Shown here one piece after another: positions 9,327 to 17,405 of a stretch of 36,861 nucleotides of DNA (position 1 is its first letter; every line of letters begins with the position of its first letter). Location: positions 1-36,861 of the IMG/VR virus record IMGVR_UViG_3300031227_014265; one strand, given 5' to 3'. The translations under genes and the position numbers were made by a program. The notes below the pieces were generated by a model. That model worked only from the letters and a program-made list of their open reading frames with translations, was not told where the DNA came from and searched no databases. The DNA is from a virus.

Positions 9327-10238
9327 CTAACATGTGTCGGTCTTTTCTAACATGTTTTTATCTAACCATTTAATTTCAATTGATTCTAAAACATCAACAT
9401 ATTTTTTATGAACTTCAACTTGAGGGATATTCCAATAATCTTCACATCCCCATTTTTTTGCAAAAAGAACCCTACTATAATCCATTCTATAAACTTTTCC
9501 TACAAATGGCTCTATTTTTTCTATGGGATATTTTTGTAACATTATTCTCTTATATTCATCCATTGGTAATTTATCAATAACATCTTGGATATTCAATTCA
9601 AAATTTTTAGCAAAGGTTTGAGACCCCCAATGTTCCATAGCAGGATAAGGCATCATATATGAATAATATCCTTTTTTAGCTAACTCAAAACCAAAATCTG
9701 TTTCTTCATAAAAACTTCTAATATCTTCCCAGAACCCACCTACATCATTAAATGCCTTACGCTTAAATGCAAATGAACAACCAACTGGGGCACCCACTCT
9801 ACCGGGTCTTCCATCATAGTCCAAAGAAACAGTATCTCTTGGCTCTCCAGTTAATGTATTTATTTGAATTAATGGAAAACCAACATTTGCCACCTTCTCA
9901 TTGTTATCTAAAAAATAAATTAAACATTTTAGCCAATTTTTATCATGTATTTTGATATCATCATTAAATAAAACCATATACTCTGAATCAAAATGTCTTG
10001 TAAGTGTATTCCAAGCTGCTGGAATACCTTTATTGTGGTCATGTTCTAAAAAATCAACCTTATATTTTTCACATACTTGTTTTAATTGAGAAACTTTATC
10101 TCTATCTGGAGTGCCATCATCTAATACAACTATTCCAACTTCAGATAAATCAAAATCAGTAAGTTCAAAAATAGAAGCTAATAAGCTATTTATTCTACTA
10201 AAATCATTATACGTTGGTGCTCCTATTGCTATTTTCAT
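9327..10238 (-). CDS. Glycosyltransferase family 2 protein
   Basis: A 303-residue GT-A enzyme. It begins with IAIGAPTYNDFSRINSLL, has VVLDDGTPD (37-45) where the first acidic pair contacts the nucleotide, and FNDD at 91-94 as the DxD-like metal site. A later SFAFKRKAFNDVGGFWED stretch and an E-E-T-D-F-G motif match the acceptor-side signature of GT2 enzymes that extend rhamnan- or O-antigen-like chains. It has no membrane segments. The gene overlaps the start of the epimerase region loosely and shares four bases (ATGA) with the end of the large tandem glycosyltransferase upstream. The sugar transferred is unknown. Confidence 0.88.
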   Translation of the reverse strand: MKIAIGAPTYNDFSRINSLLASIFELTDFDLSEVGIVVLDDGTPDRDKVSQLKQVCEKYKVDFLEHDHNKGIPAAWNTLTRHFDSEYMVLFNDDIKIHDKNWLKCLIYFLDNNEKVANVGFPLIQINTLTGEPRDTVSLDYDGRPGRVGAPVGCSFAFKRKAFNDVGGFWEDIRSFYEETDFGFELAKKGYYSYMMPYPAMEHWGSQTFAKNFELNIQDVIDKLPMDEYKRIMLQKYPIEKIEPFVGKVYRMDYSRVLFAKKWGCEDYWNIPQVEVHKKYVDVLESIEIKWLDKNMLEKTDTC

Positions 10239-12535
10239 TTTAAATATATCTCCATATGTTTTTTTGCTATATTATCCCAAGAATTTTCAATTAAATATTT
10301 AGATGAATTATCTAAAATTCTAGTTTGCAATTCTGTATCGCTAAGTAATGAATCAATTGCTCCAGATAAATTTTCTGGACTAGTATCTTTTACTTTAGCA
10401 ACCTCACCACATATTAAATCAGCAAACATAAAAGAATTGCTAGTTAAAATTGGTTTTCCAGTTCTCATTAATGTTTTAACAGCAGCAGATATTCCTCCAC
10501 CAGCTGGAGTGTCTTTGTAATTTAAAACAAATAAATCAGCAACTTGTAGGCATTGGATCATCTCTTCATCATTTAAATAATCTCTCAATATTAACACATC
10601 GCCTTGCATGTTAGTTTTTTCTATCCATTGCAAAAAAGATTCATCATATTGTTTAGAGCCAAACTCATGTAATGGAGAGTATAAATAAAATAATATTTTT
10701 GGATATTTCTTTTTCATTAACTTTACTGCTAACAATAAATCATCAAATCCCTTTTGCTCTCTCAAAAAACCAAAAGAACCAATAATTGGATATCTACCTT
10801 CTATGTTTAATTTTTTCTTAATAATATCACTAGAGTTATTTTTTATTAACGGCTTAACTCCCATAGGTATAAAATTTAAATTAATATCTGGAGTAAAATT
10901 ATCAAACTTATATGGAAATAAAGTATCAATAATTCTATCCTTAAACATCTTTGCATGACATAAAACTTCATTAGCACCTTTAACGACATTACGATTAAAA
11001 GATATCATTCCAGGGATTACACTGTGAATTGTTACTATAGTTTTTTTATTTTTCAAGTCATTTAATAATTGTATAAATTCATTAGAATCAAAAAATGAAA
11101 ATTCATGTTGAAAATGAATTACATTAAAATCAGATTTTTCTAAAAATTCTTTCAACTTTTTAGTGTCATTATTAGGATATACTGTAACTTCATGTCCATT
11201 GCCTCTAATAGCCTCAATTAATTCTTTAGAATATTCAGCTATGCCACAATTTTTACCCCAAGAAGGAACAACCATCAATAATTTTAAATCTTTAACTTGA
11301 ATATCTTTTTTTACCCATGACCTTTCTTCTGCTTCAAACAAATCATTAAAAATCTTACTAAATCTATCAGCTGTATTTCCCCATGTTAAATTATCAGCAA
11401 ATAATTTGCAATTATTTTTAATATTATTACTTAAGCTCTTATCTCCTTTCCAATCATAGTACAACTCATTTAAAGATTTTACAAGTAATTCTTTAGAAAT
11501 TATTGCCCTCTTTATATCAAAGCTACCATATATATAAGCACTTGGCTCTATTAGCACCCCTCTATTGTCTTCTAATAACTCCGTTGTGGCTGCATAATCA
11601 GTTGTAATTGGAATAGTTTTACAAGCCATAGCCTCTACTATTGGAAATCCAAACCCCTCTCCTATGCTTGTTAAAAGCAATACATTGGCCATATTATACA
11701 TTAAATTTAATTGTTCATCGCTAACCCCAGAACCATTAATAGATTCAGCTCCTTTTGTAATCAATGTTTTATTGCTTATTTCTTTTGCTTTTATAATTTT
11801 CCACAAATTAAAACCATGAATATCATAGGGGTCTGTTATTAAAAATAACTTTACATCTTCCTTATCTTTGGAGAATTCAGCAAAAGCTTCAATTGTAGCT
11901 GGTATATTTTTTCTATCAGTATTTTGAGAAATATTTATTACTGTAAATAATTTATCAATATCCATATTCCCAATTTTATTATTTTTTAATTTTAAATCTT
12001 TAGGTTTGCCAACATGAAATGTTTCTTTATTTACACCTGGATAAATAAAATCTATATCAATCCCATAAGTATTTTTAATCTCCTTACATCCAAAATTAGA
12101 AAATGAAACTAACTTATCAGCATTTTTAATTATTGGTGTCCAAGATTTACTTAGGTTTTCACCATCAATTGTAGCCCAAACAATCCATTTGCAATTATTG
12201 GTTTCTTTGAACTCCATAATAGAACCTAAATAATTAGAAAAATCCCACATATCTCCAATAGATAAAATTATATCTGGTTTAAAATTATCTATTATTTTAT
12301 ATAATTGTTTATTCTCAAAATTAGATCCTTTTTGTAATGGATATATAAAATATGGATATGAATGTGGGAAAAAATTATGATGCCACCCAGCAATTGCAAC
12401 ATTATATTTTTCTGAAAAGATATTAGCTAGTTCTCTTGTGCATCTAGCTAATCCAGAGGCAATTATCGGTGTATCTGAAATTATTAATAAATTTTGTTTT
12501 TGTGGTGGGATTCCACTTTCGTTCGCATCTTTCAT
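10235..12535 (-). CDS. Tandem two-domain GT4 glycosyltransferase
   Basis: The 766-residue protein seems to be two GT-B glycosyltransferases in one chain. The first (about 15-400) starts LLIISDTPIIASGLAR and has the donor signature EGFGFPIVE at 293-301 with the E-x7-E spacing, then TTELLEDNRG. The second (about 418-766) restarts with LKLLMVVPSWGKNCGIAEYS, a common GT4 opening, and ends with a GGGISAAVKTLM donor helix in which the E-x7-E is not obvious, so the second domain may be altered in activity. Bifunctional enzymes like this usually add two successive sugars. It is the first gene of the glycan block after the head genes, 21 bases from the small gene upstream. Confidence 0.85.
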   Translation of the reverse strand: MKDANESGIPPQKQNLLIISDTPIIASGLARCTRELANIFSEKYNVAIAGWHHNFFPHSYPYFIYPLQKGSNFENKQLYKIIDNFKPDIILSIGDMWDFSNYLGSIMEFKETNNCKWIVWATIDGENLSKSWTPIIKNADKLVSFSNFGCKEIKNTYGIDIDFIYPGVNKETFHVGKPKDLKLKNNKIGNMDIDKLFTVINISQNTDRKNIPATIEAFAEFSKDKEDVKLFLITDPYDIHGFNLWKIIKAKEISNKTLITKGAESINGSGVSDEQLNLMYNMANVLLLTSIGEGFGFPIVEAMACKTIPITTDYAATTELLEDNRGVLIEPSAYIYGSFDIKRAIISKELLVKSLNELYYDWKGDKSLSNNIKNNCKLFADNLTWGNTADRFSKIFNDLFEAEERSWVKKDIQVKDLKLLMVVPSWGKNCGIAEYSKELIEAIRGNGHEVTVYPNNDTKKLKEFLEKSDFNVIHFQHEFSFFDSNEFIQLLNDLKNKKTIVTIHSVIPGMISFNRNVVKGANEVLCHAKMFKDRIIDTLFPYKFDNFTPDINLNFIPMGVKPLIKNNSSDIIKKKLNIEGRYPIIGSFGFLREQKGFDDLLLAVKLMKKKYPKILFYLYSPLHEFGSKQYDESFLQWIEKTNMQGDVLILRDYLNDEEMIQCLQVADLFVLNYKDTPAGGGISAAVKTLMRTGKPILTSNSFMFADLICGEVAKVKDTSPENLSGAIDSLLSDTELQTRILDNSSKYLIENSWDNIAKKHMEIYLK

Positions 12536-12556
12536 TAAACATTTTCATCCTTTTTT

Positions 12557-12949
12557 TTATAGTGTTCCGTCTATCTTCTCTTCTATAACACTTAAAACAG
12601 CTGGAGCTAGCTTCATCTTTTCTGCAGCAGAAAAAACTCTAGACAATGTATCATTGCTAAAATATCTTGCTTTCAATTGACTCCTTATAAAATTAACAGG
12701 TCTAGATAAGAATTTTTTTATCTCATCATCACTTAATTCTTCTAGTTTTTTATATTTAATAATTGTTCCATCGACTTGACTGACTTCAGCAATTTTTTGC
12801 TGAATTAATAATTGTTTTATTAAATCATTGTTTAGTTTAGGTACATCTTCCCCAGGACCTATTATTACGCTATCTTTCTCAGTGCCATCTTTACCTCTAT
12901 AATGAAAACTAGAAATAATTTTATATTCTTTACTATTTTTACTACTCAT
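12557..12949 (-). CDS. Unknown protein next to the capsid gene
   Basis: I do not recognise this 130-residue protein. The N-terminal part is beta-rich (EYKIISSFHYRGKDG, then VIIGPGEDVPKL) and the C-terminal half is helical and ends in DGTL. It has no cysteine pairs or membrane segment. Its position straight after the capsid gene and a strong stem-loop suggests a virion or head-completion role, which is inference from order only. It may instead be the first gene of the glycan block. Start ATG follows a GGAGATGAAT site. Confidence 0.75.
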   Translation of the reverse strand: MSSKNSKEYKIISSFHYRGKDGTEKDSVIIGPGEDVPKLNNDLIKQLLIQQKIAEVSQVDGTIIKYKKLEELSDDEIKKFLSRPVNFIRSQLKARYFSNDTLSRVFSAAEKMKLAPAVLSVIEEKIDGTL

Positions 12950-12970
12950 TATTCATCTCCTGTCTGTCAC

Positions 12971-12996
12971 GAGGGAGCCCTTTATTGAGCTCCCTC
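12971..12996 (-). other. Stem-loop between capsid gene and next gene
   Basis: GAGGGAGC and GCTCCCTC form a perfect eight-base-pair stem, extended inward by a wobble and a C-G pair to leave the six-base loop AATAAA. It lies just after the capsid stop codon. On the gene strand no U-run follows the stem, so it is not a standard intrinsic terminator in that direction; the T-run lies on the other side, eight bases past the stem, and would serve only plus-strand transcription. A stabilising 3' hairpin or an RNA processing site for capsid mRNA is the likelier role. Confidence 0.7.
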
Positions 12997-13008
12997 ACTA
13001 TCGTTTTT

Positions 13009-14019
13009 TTATTCAATTACATTAGTTAATACAGATGGATTAGCCCAAGTTGTACCTATGTAATAAACTACACCAGCACCTCTTTGAATAATCATTGCAT
13101 TTAACCAATGAAGATAATCAGCATCTATGATAGGATACTTAGGAGTATAACTACCAGGTGTAAGAATCAATCCTCTTGCTGACGGATTTTTCTTCTGAAT
13201 ATATCTCAATGGTTTATCCATTTTAGAACCAGAACCAACTAAAATTAAATAATTGTCTGGCATCCATTCAGTTTCCTTCCAGTTAATACCCAACAGTCTA
13301 CCCTGCCAACCGTCTATAGCTACTTCATCTATAATCTTTCCAGAAACTGGAATATTTGAAGATGCTACCCAACCAGCTAAATCTTCTACTTGTTTAACCA
13401 TATCAGCATTACAAAGACCCCAAATATTAGATTTGTAGCCATGTTGCTTTATATGTTCCTTCATAGCTGTAATAACTGATAGAGCTAATGATGCACTACC
13501 AGAAGCATTATAATGTTGATGTGTTCCAAGAAAAGAATTAGAACCATAAGTAGGTGGAGCTGTCATCTTTTCAATAGCTGTAAAACTTCCATCAAAAAAA
13601 CATTTTCCACTATCCTTAACTAAACAAGCATCAAGAATTACAGCCGTTTGAAGGGCTCTATCTCTTTCTATGGCTTTTGTTGCTAATCTAGAAACTTCTT
13701 CGCTAGAAGAATTTTCAGACATAAGCCAATCGTAAGTATAACCTATATCTAAACCATACTTAGATGTATCTTGTTGTCTTTTGCCCCATTCTTTCTTTTT
13801 ACTTCTTGGTTTTTCAGCTTCAGCTAATTCCTGAAACTTCCATTGCCCACTAGCATCAAATTTTACATAACTTTCGTCATGATCTGAGCAAAGCAGTGCC
13901 CTAAGGTCCAAAACTTCCTCTTCATTGTAAACATCTACAATAGGAAGAACGGTACCATAGAGTATTTCATTTAAATCAATACCATCAGTGGTCGTAAGAC
14001 CATGTGTTAAATCTGCCAT
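13009..14019 (-). CDS. Probable major capsid protein
   Basis: The 336-residue protein is called capsid mainly from gene order: portal, protease/scaffold, decoration-like protein, then this gene. It starts MADLTHGLTTTDGIDLNEIL and has a long helical region rich in charged residues (about 80-130), then beta-rich stretches with conserved-looking glycine turns, which is compatible with an HK97-like fold including an N-arm and spine helix. There is no obvious long cleaved scaffold prefix, as the scaffold seems to be carried on the protease gene. The ribosome site AGGAGGTGACATAG precedes the ATG strongly, fitting a highly made protein. A tail or other virion protein is the alternative. Confidence 0.75.
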   Translation of the reverse strand: MADLTHGLTTTDGIDLNEILYGTVLPIVDVYNEEEVLDLRALLCSDHDESYVKFDASGQWKFQELAEAEKPRSKKKEWGKRQQDTSKYGLDIGYTYDWLMSENSSSEEVSRLATKAIERDRALQTAVILDACLVKDSGKCFFDGSFTAIEKMTAPPTYGSNSFLGTHQHYNASGSASLALSVITAMKEHIKQHGYKSNIWGLCNADMVKQVEDLAGWVASSNIPVSGKIIDEVAIDGWQGRLLGINWKETEWMPDNYLILVGSGSKMDKPLRYIQKKNPSARGLILTPGSYTPKYPIIDADYLHWLNAMIIQRGAGVVYYIGTTWANPSVLTNVIE

Positions 14020-14036
14020 TTCTCTATGTCACCTCC

Positions 14037-14417
14037 TTAAGCACCTAATTGCATATCTAAGTCAACAAAAACAATACTGCTAGATAATGCGAAACCGACT
14101 TTTTGTGTTCCGCTTGCAGCATACTTACCATCTTCTCCCAAATAAATAGAACTACCTGGGTTAAGAGTGATATAATCTACATTATCAACTACTCCCACTC
14201 TATCTAATCTAACCCTCTGTGCATATCCCGTTACCTTTGTACCAGAACCAGATACTAAAGCAAATCCATGAGCCCAATAACTATCGCTATGGTCAGCTAC
14301 TCTAGCTGATAAAATACCATCTGATCCAGTATGTAAACTAATTAAGGTCCCAGGACCGCAAGATACTCCAGATTCTAGCTTTGCGCTAAAATGAGTTGTA
14401 ATACTAGCATCATTCAT
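14037..14417 (-). CDS. Capsid decoration (cement) protein candidate, DUF2190-like
   Basis: This 126-residue protein is made largely of short beta strands with glycine turns. The pattern resembles DUF2190-type head decoration proteins: VSCGPGTLISLHTGSDG, an A-R-V-A-D-H turn, GFALVSGSGTKVTGYA, then GSSIYLGEDGKYAASGTQKVG and FALSSSIVFVDLDM at the end. Proteins of this kind trimerise on the outside of HK97-like capsids and stabilise them. It sits between protease/scaffold and capsid genes, the usual place for such a protein. Recognition is by eye; a head-fibre base or an unrelated small virion protein is possible. Confidence 0.6.
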   Translation of the reverse strand: MNDASITTHFSAKLESGVSCGPGTLISLHTGSDGILSARVADHSDSYWAHGFALVSGSGTKVTGYAQRVRLDRVGVVDNVDYITLNPGSSIYLGEDGKYAASGTQKVGFALSSSIVFVDLDMQLGA

Positions 14418-14442
14418 AATCTAAAACCTCCTATGTCCTGGT

Positions 14443-15159
14443 TTAACTTGTTTTAACTTTAATCTTAATGCCGTGCTTTAATATAATATCTTTTCTAGCT
14501 TCAGCATCAATACCTTCTTCGTCCAGAGTCTCACCATCTGGAATCTCTTTCTTTACTCTTGTAGTTGTTAACGTTAAAACCTCGGCACTAGAAAGATTTT
14601 CACCCATAACACTTTTCTTTAAAATACCCTTAATACTTTCAACGTCTTTTTCTTCATAGTTGTCTTTCATTTGTTCCCACTGTTTTTCTACTTCAGTATC
14701 AGCTTCGACATCTTTAACCTTAGTATCTAATTCTTCATTAGATGCTTTTAGGTCAGCGAGTTCTTTTACCATACCATCTACTTCTTCTTGAGAATAAGAA
14801 TCTCCAGATTTCTTTCTAGGAATTTCTGGAACGTTTTTATCTCTTATTTCTTCAAGTTCTTTTATCATTCCATCTATCTCTTCTTGAGTCCATTTTTCAC
14901 CAGACTCTTTAGTTATTGCGTTATCATTTTCTAAATCTTCTTTAGCTTTTTTAGCATCCTCTAGATCTTTAACTAATCCATCAATTTCTTCTTGAGTCCA
15001 TTTGTCACCAGATTCTTTAACTAAACCTAAATCTTCAGGCTTATCAGTATCTTTTAAAAATGACTCAATATCAGATAAAGTAGTCTTAATATCTTCTTCG
15101 CTATTAACAGCTATAGATTTTAAAATACCATATACGTCTTCTAACTTTTCTATTTTCAT
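14443..15159 (-). CDS. Nested in-frame scaffold protein (internal start in the protease gene)
   Basis: An in-frame ATG (codon 176 of the protease) is preceded by AAGGAGGTG at 15171-15179, a full match to the anti-Shine-Dalgarno, with 11 bases between. The product would be 238 residues, starting MKIEKLEDVYGIL exactly where the protease domain ends and the acidic, repeat-containing coiled-coil region begins. Lambda makes its scaffold Nu3 in the same nested way from gene C, which is established. The spacing is longer than ideal, and GGA GGT also simply encodes Gly-Gly, so the internal start is an inference. Confidence 0.5.
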   Translation of the reverse strand: MKIEKLEDVYGILKSIAVNSEEDIKTTLSDIESFLKDTDKPEDLGLVKESGDKWTQEEIDGLVKDLEDAKKAKEDLENDNAITKESGEKWTQEEIDGMIKELEEIRDKNVPEIPRKKSGDSYSQEEVDGMVKELADLKASNEELDTKVKDVEADTEVEKQWEQMKDNYEEKDVESIKGILKKSVMGENLSSAEVLTLTTTRVKKEIPDGETLDEEGIDAEARKDIILKHGIKIKVKTS

Positions 15160-15684
15160 TTCAGGGATTTCACCTCCTTGTTTTATAAACTGACTTATTG
15201 CTTTACCTATATACCATGCCGTTGTTCTAGCTTTAGGATTAGCTGGTAGGGCAACTAAACTACACTCTAATAAGCTCATGCCACTTATTATATTTGCAAT
15301 TTTGCCCAATTCTTTAACATATTTTTTAATTGCATCTGTTATTTGACCTCTAATACTAAATTTAGAAATGATACCCTCTTGAACCTTTTTCCAGATATCA
15401 GGCACCGTTTTCGACAATAAAATTTTAACCCAAAGTCCATTCTCTTCAGCCCTAGTCTCAACAACCTTACCTATCGGCATATTTACATCATGATTAAATA
15501 GTACCGTGTTGTTTTCCAATAGATCACTCTCTGCGTTCTTAAAAGCATCCTCCGTAATAATGTCGGATTGCAAATCAAAATCAGTCGTTCCGCAAAAACC
15601 TTCTACATACCAATTTTCTTCATTTTCATTAATTGTTTCACTTTTAATAATATCAATATCAAAATTAAAAGGTATCTTTTTCAT
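14443..15684 (-). CDS. HK97-family prohead protease with C-terminal scaffold region
   Basis: Residues 20-165 are an assembly-type serine protease (U35/S78): VEGFCGTTDFDLQSDII opens the domain, H65 in LFNHD and S110 in KFSIRG are the catalytic pair, and SLLECSLVALPANP (137-150) is the typical closing motif. These proteases cleave scaffold and capsid in the prohead. Residues 176-413 are acidic and coiled-coil-like, as in delta-domain scaffolds. They hold three repeats with core WTQEEIDGLVKDLE: about 223-243, 259-279 and 292-312. The 413-residue length, nearly twice that of a bare protease, supports a protease-scaffold fusion. A strong ribosome site at 15171-15179 precedes an in-frame ATG at 15159, suggesting a separate scaffold product. 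Confidence 0.88.
   Translation of the reverse strand: MKKIPFNFDIDIIKSETINENEENWYVEGFCGTTDFDLQSDIITEDAFKNAESDLLENNTVLFNHDVNMPIGKVVETRAEENGLWVKILLSKTVPDIWKKVQEGIISKFSIRGQITDAIKKYVKELGKIANIISGMSLLECSLVALPANPKARTTAWYIGKAISQFIKQGGEIPEMKIEKLEDVYGILKSIAVNSEEDIKTTLSDIESFLKDTDKPEDLGLVKESGDKWTQEEIDGLVKDLEDAKKAKEDLENDNAITKESGEKWTQEEIDGMIKELEEIRDKNVPEIPRKKSGDSYSQEEVDGMVKELADLKASNEELDTKVKDVEADTEVEKQWEQMKDNYEEKDVESIKGILKKSVMGENLSSAEVLTLTTTRVKKEIPDGETLDEEGIDAEARKDIILKHGIKIKVKTS
15171..15179 (-). promoter_or_regulatory. Internal Shine-Dalgarno for nested scaffold start
   Basis: AAGGAGGTG on the minus strand, inside the prohead protease gene, 11 bases before an in-frame ATG at 15159. It is among the strongest ribosome sites in the window, though it sits inside a reading frame. 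Confidence 0.5.
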
Positions 15685-15686
15685 AT

Positions 15687-17075
15687 TTATGACTCCTTGC
15701 TCTTTCTAATAGAATTTATAAGAGCATCTTGCTTAAGCATTCTTCCTATTGCCTCTAAAATAACACTTTTATCTATTTTTTTATCTTTAAGTTTAGATAT
15801 AATATGTGCTTGACGACCAAGTTCTTGTATGTGAGCACCTGAAAATTTATTAGTTTTTTCAGCAATTTCATCTAAATCAGAATCTTCTATTACACCTTTT
15901 AAATATATTTTAATGAGTTTTTTCCTTGCATCTGCATCTGGTAAATCAAATAAAACAATTTCATCAAATCTTCCCGGTCTATTTAAAAGCTCATCTGGGA
16001 ATCTATCTGGATAATTAGTACATAAAATAACCATTAACCCACTATGCTTTTCAAGCCCATCTAATTGTGTTTTAAATATATCAATATTGCCTAATAAAAT
16101 ACTATCAACATCCTCAAAAAATAAAACACTTGGACTTAATTCTTTGGCTAATTCGAAAGCCTGATTAATAGTATATCTAGGATATCCTTCTTCAATGAAA
16201 TCTTTCTCACTAATCCATATAAAAGAACCTTTTATTTTTTCAGCTAAAATATTAGCTGATAATGTTTTTCCTGTTCCTGGTGGACCAGCAAAAATAAATC
16301 CTCTTTGAGAGAAATCTTCATTCTTTATGAATTCAAAAAACTTTTCCAATTGCTCTAGTGACTCAGAAACATCATCTAATAAAACAACGTCATCCCAATC
16401 TTTTGTTGTCCTATCAATGAATTTACCGCTTAATGATATTTTTTCATTTTTAAGAAAATTGTTTTCTTCCATATGCTTTTTAACATCATTACAAAATTTA
16501 GAAACAATATTTTCATCTACAGCAAAAGCAGTAAGAATTATAACTCCACCAAATGCTGGTTCTGTATGCAACATCATTAAAGTATCATCTTTTTTAAAAA
16601 ACTTATAACCATCTACTAAAAAATTACCTGATTTTTTTCTTCCAATTTCAAAACTATTATATATTGGAGATTTTTCTTTGTCTCCATCATAAGAAAAATT
16701 CTTTATAGATATTAAATCAAATTGCTTCTCTGTTTGATTTAGACTATTTAAAAATAATCCTCGCTTTGTTGATGGTACGGCCATTTCTAATGTACTAATG
16801 TTTTTAATATCAGTATTAAAAAAACTCTTCATCTCTTTAAATAAAACGTCTGGATTCCATGCTTCTTTTAGTGCAGATACTAAATCCATACTATCATTAG
16901 TTTTTTCATCTAATTCATTATCACTTTTTAAAATATGCTTTACATTATTATTATTAAATTCCTTAATTAATTTAAGATGCTCAATAAAAATATCTACTGA
17001 TTTATCTTTAGCATATTCATTGTGCAATTTTTCATGTTTAAAAAATAATTCTTTTGTATCCATATTATTTACCAT
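15687..17075 (-). CDS. AAA+ ATPase in the head gene module
   Basis: This 462-residue protein has a C-terminal AAA+ module: Walker A GPPGTGKT at 264-271, Walker B LFFEDVD at 318-324, sensor 1 CTN at 352-354, and RPGRFDEIV from 366 with the arginine finger and second region of homology. This is the classic AAA clade (FtsH/Cdc48/BCS1-like). Residues 1 to about 225 form a separate domain with a beta-rich stretch around 150-190 that I do not recognise and that may bind a partner. The gene sits between the small membrane protein and protease genes, overlapping the former by 11 bases (ATG at 17063 is an alternative start). A role in head maturation or remodelling is inferred. Confidence 0.85.
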   Translation of the reverse strand: MVNNMDTKELFFKHEKLHNEYAKDKSVDIFIEHLKLIKEFNNNNVKHILKSDNELDEKTNDSMDLVSALKEAWNPDVLFKEMKSFFNTDIKNISTLEMAVPSTKRGLFLNSLNQTEKQFDLISIKNFSYDGDKEKSPIYNSFEIGRKKSGNFLVDGYKFFKKDDTLMMLHTEPAFGGVIILTAFAVDENIVSKFCNDVKKHMEENNFLKNEKISLSGKFIDRTTKDWDDVVLLDDVSESLEQLEKFFEFIKNEDFSQRGFIFAGPPGTGKTLSANILAEKIKGSFIWISEKDFIEEGYPRYTINQAFELAKELSPSVLFFEDVDSILLGNIDIFKTQLDGLEKHSGLMVILCTNYPDRFPDELLNRPGRFDEIVLFDLPDADARKKLIKIYLKGVIEDSDLDEIAEKTNKFSGAHIQELGRQAHIISKLKDKKIDKSVILEAIGRMLKQDALINSIRKSKES

Positions 17076-17340
17076 TTAACTTTTTTAAATTTATCAATAT
17101 CTCACAATGTTCTTCTCTATTTAGCCTCGTAGACTCTTCAAATTTATTAACAATTCTATTCAAAGCTTCCGTATTGTGTGACATATGATTTGTAATGATC
17201 TTATGATAACTAATTCTTTCTTCTCTTTGATCTTTAATAATATTTTTTACCAACCAAAACATCATTGAAAAAATAGCTAAAGATAAGCAAGCTCCTAGGC
17301 CATGTTTGTTTAACATTTCTGTAATAATACTCAAATCCAT
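17065..17340 (-). CDS. Small membrane protein with coiled-coil tail (UviB/BhlA holin-like layout)
   Basis: Of 91 residues, about 10-31 form one hydrophobic segment (LGACLSLAIFSMMFWLVKNII), followed by a charged helical tail rich in E, K, R and N. This layout, one N-terminal membrane segment plus a coiled-coil tail, is shared with UviB/BhlA-type putative holins. Its place between portal and AAA+ genes is unusual for a holin, so a membrane anchor for head assembly is as likely. Ribosome site AAAGGG precedes the ATG well. The membrane topology is well supported; the function is not. Confidence 0.7.
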   Translation of the reverse strand: MDLSIITEMLNKHGLGACLSLAIFSMMFWLVKNIIKDQREERISYHKIITNHMSHNTEALNRIVNKFEESTRLNREEHCEILINLKKLNGK

Positions 17341-17358
17341 ATTATAGCCCTTTCATTT

Positions 17359-17382
17359 TGTAATTAAATAATTTTAATTACA
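17359..17382. repeat. Perfect inverted repeat between portal and membrane protein genes
   Basis: TGTAATTAAA and TTTAATTACA form a perfect ten-base-pair dyad around a four-base centre. It lies in the 65-base gap after the portal gene. No U-run follows on the gene strand, so it is not a typical terminator. It could be an mRNA hairpin or a protein-binding operator. The arms are almost all A and T, so chance is not excluded. Confidence 0.5.
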
Positions 17383-17405
17383 TTTATACAAGCATTCCTT
17401 TTTCT

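Noticed and set aside
12971-12996. Intrinsic terminator for the capsid operon
   Set aside because: No U-run follows on the gene strand. The T-run is on the other side and eight bases away.
17065-17340. Firm holin assignment
   Set aside because: One membrane segment and a coiled tail are shared by many non-holin proteins, and the place in the head module argues against it.
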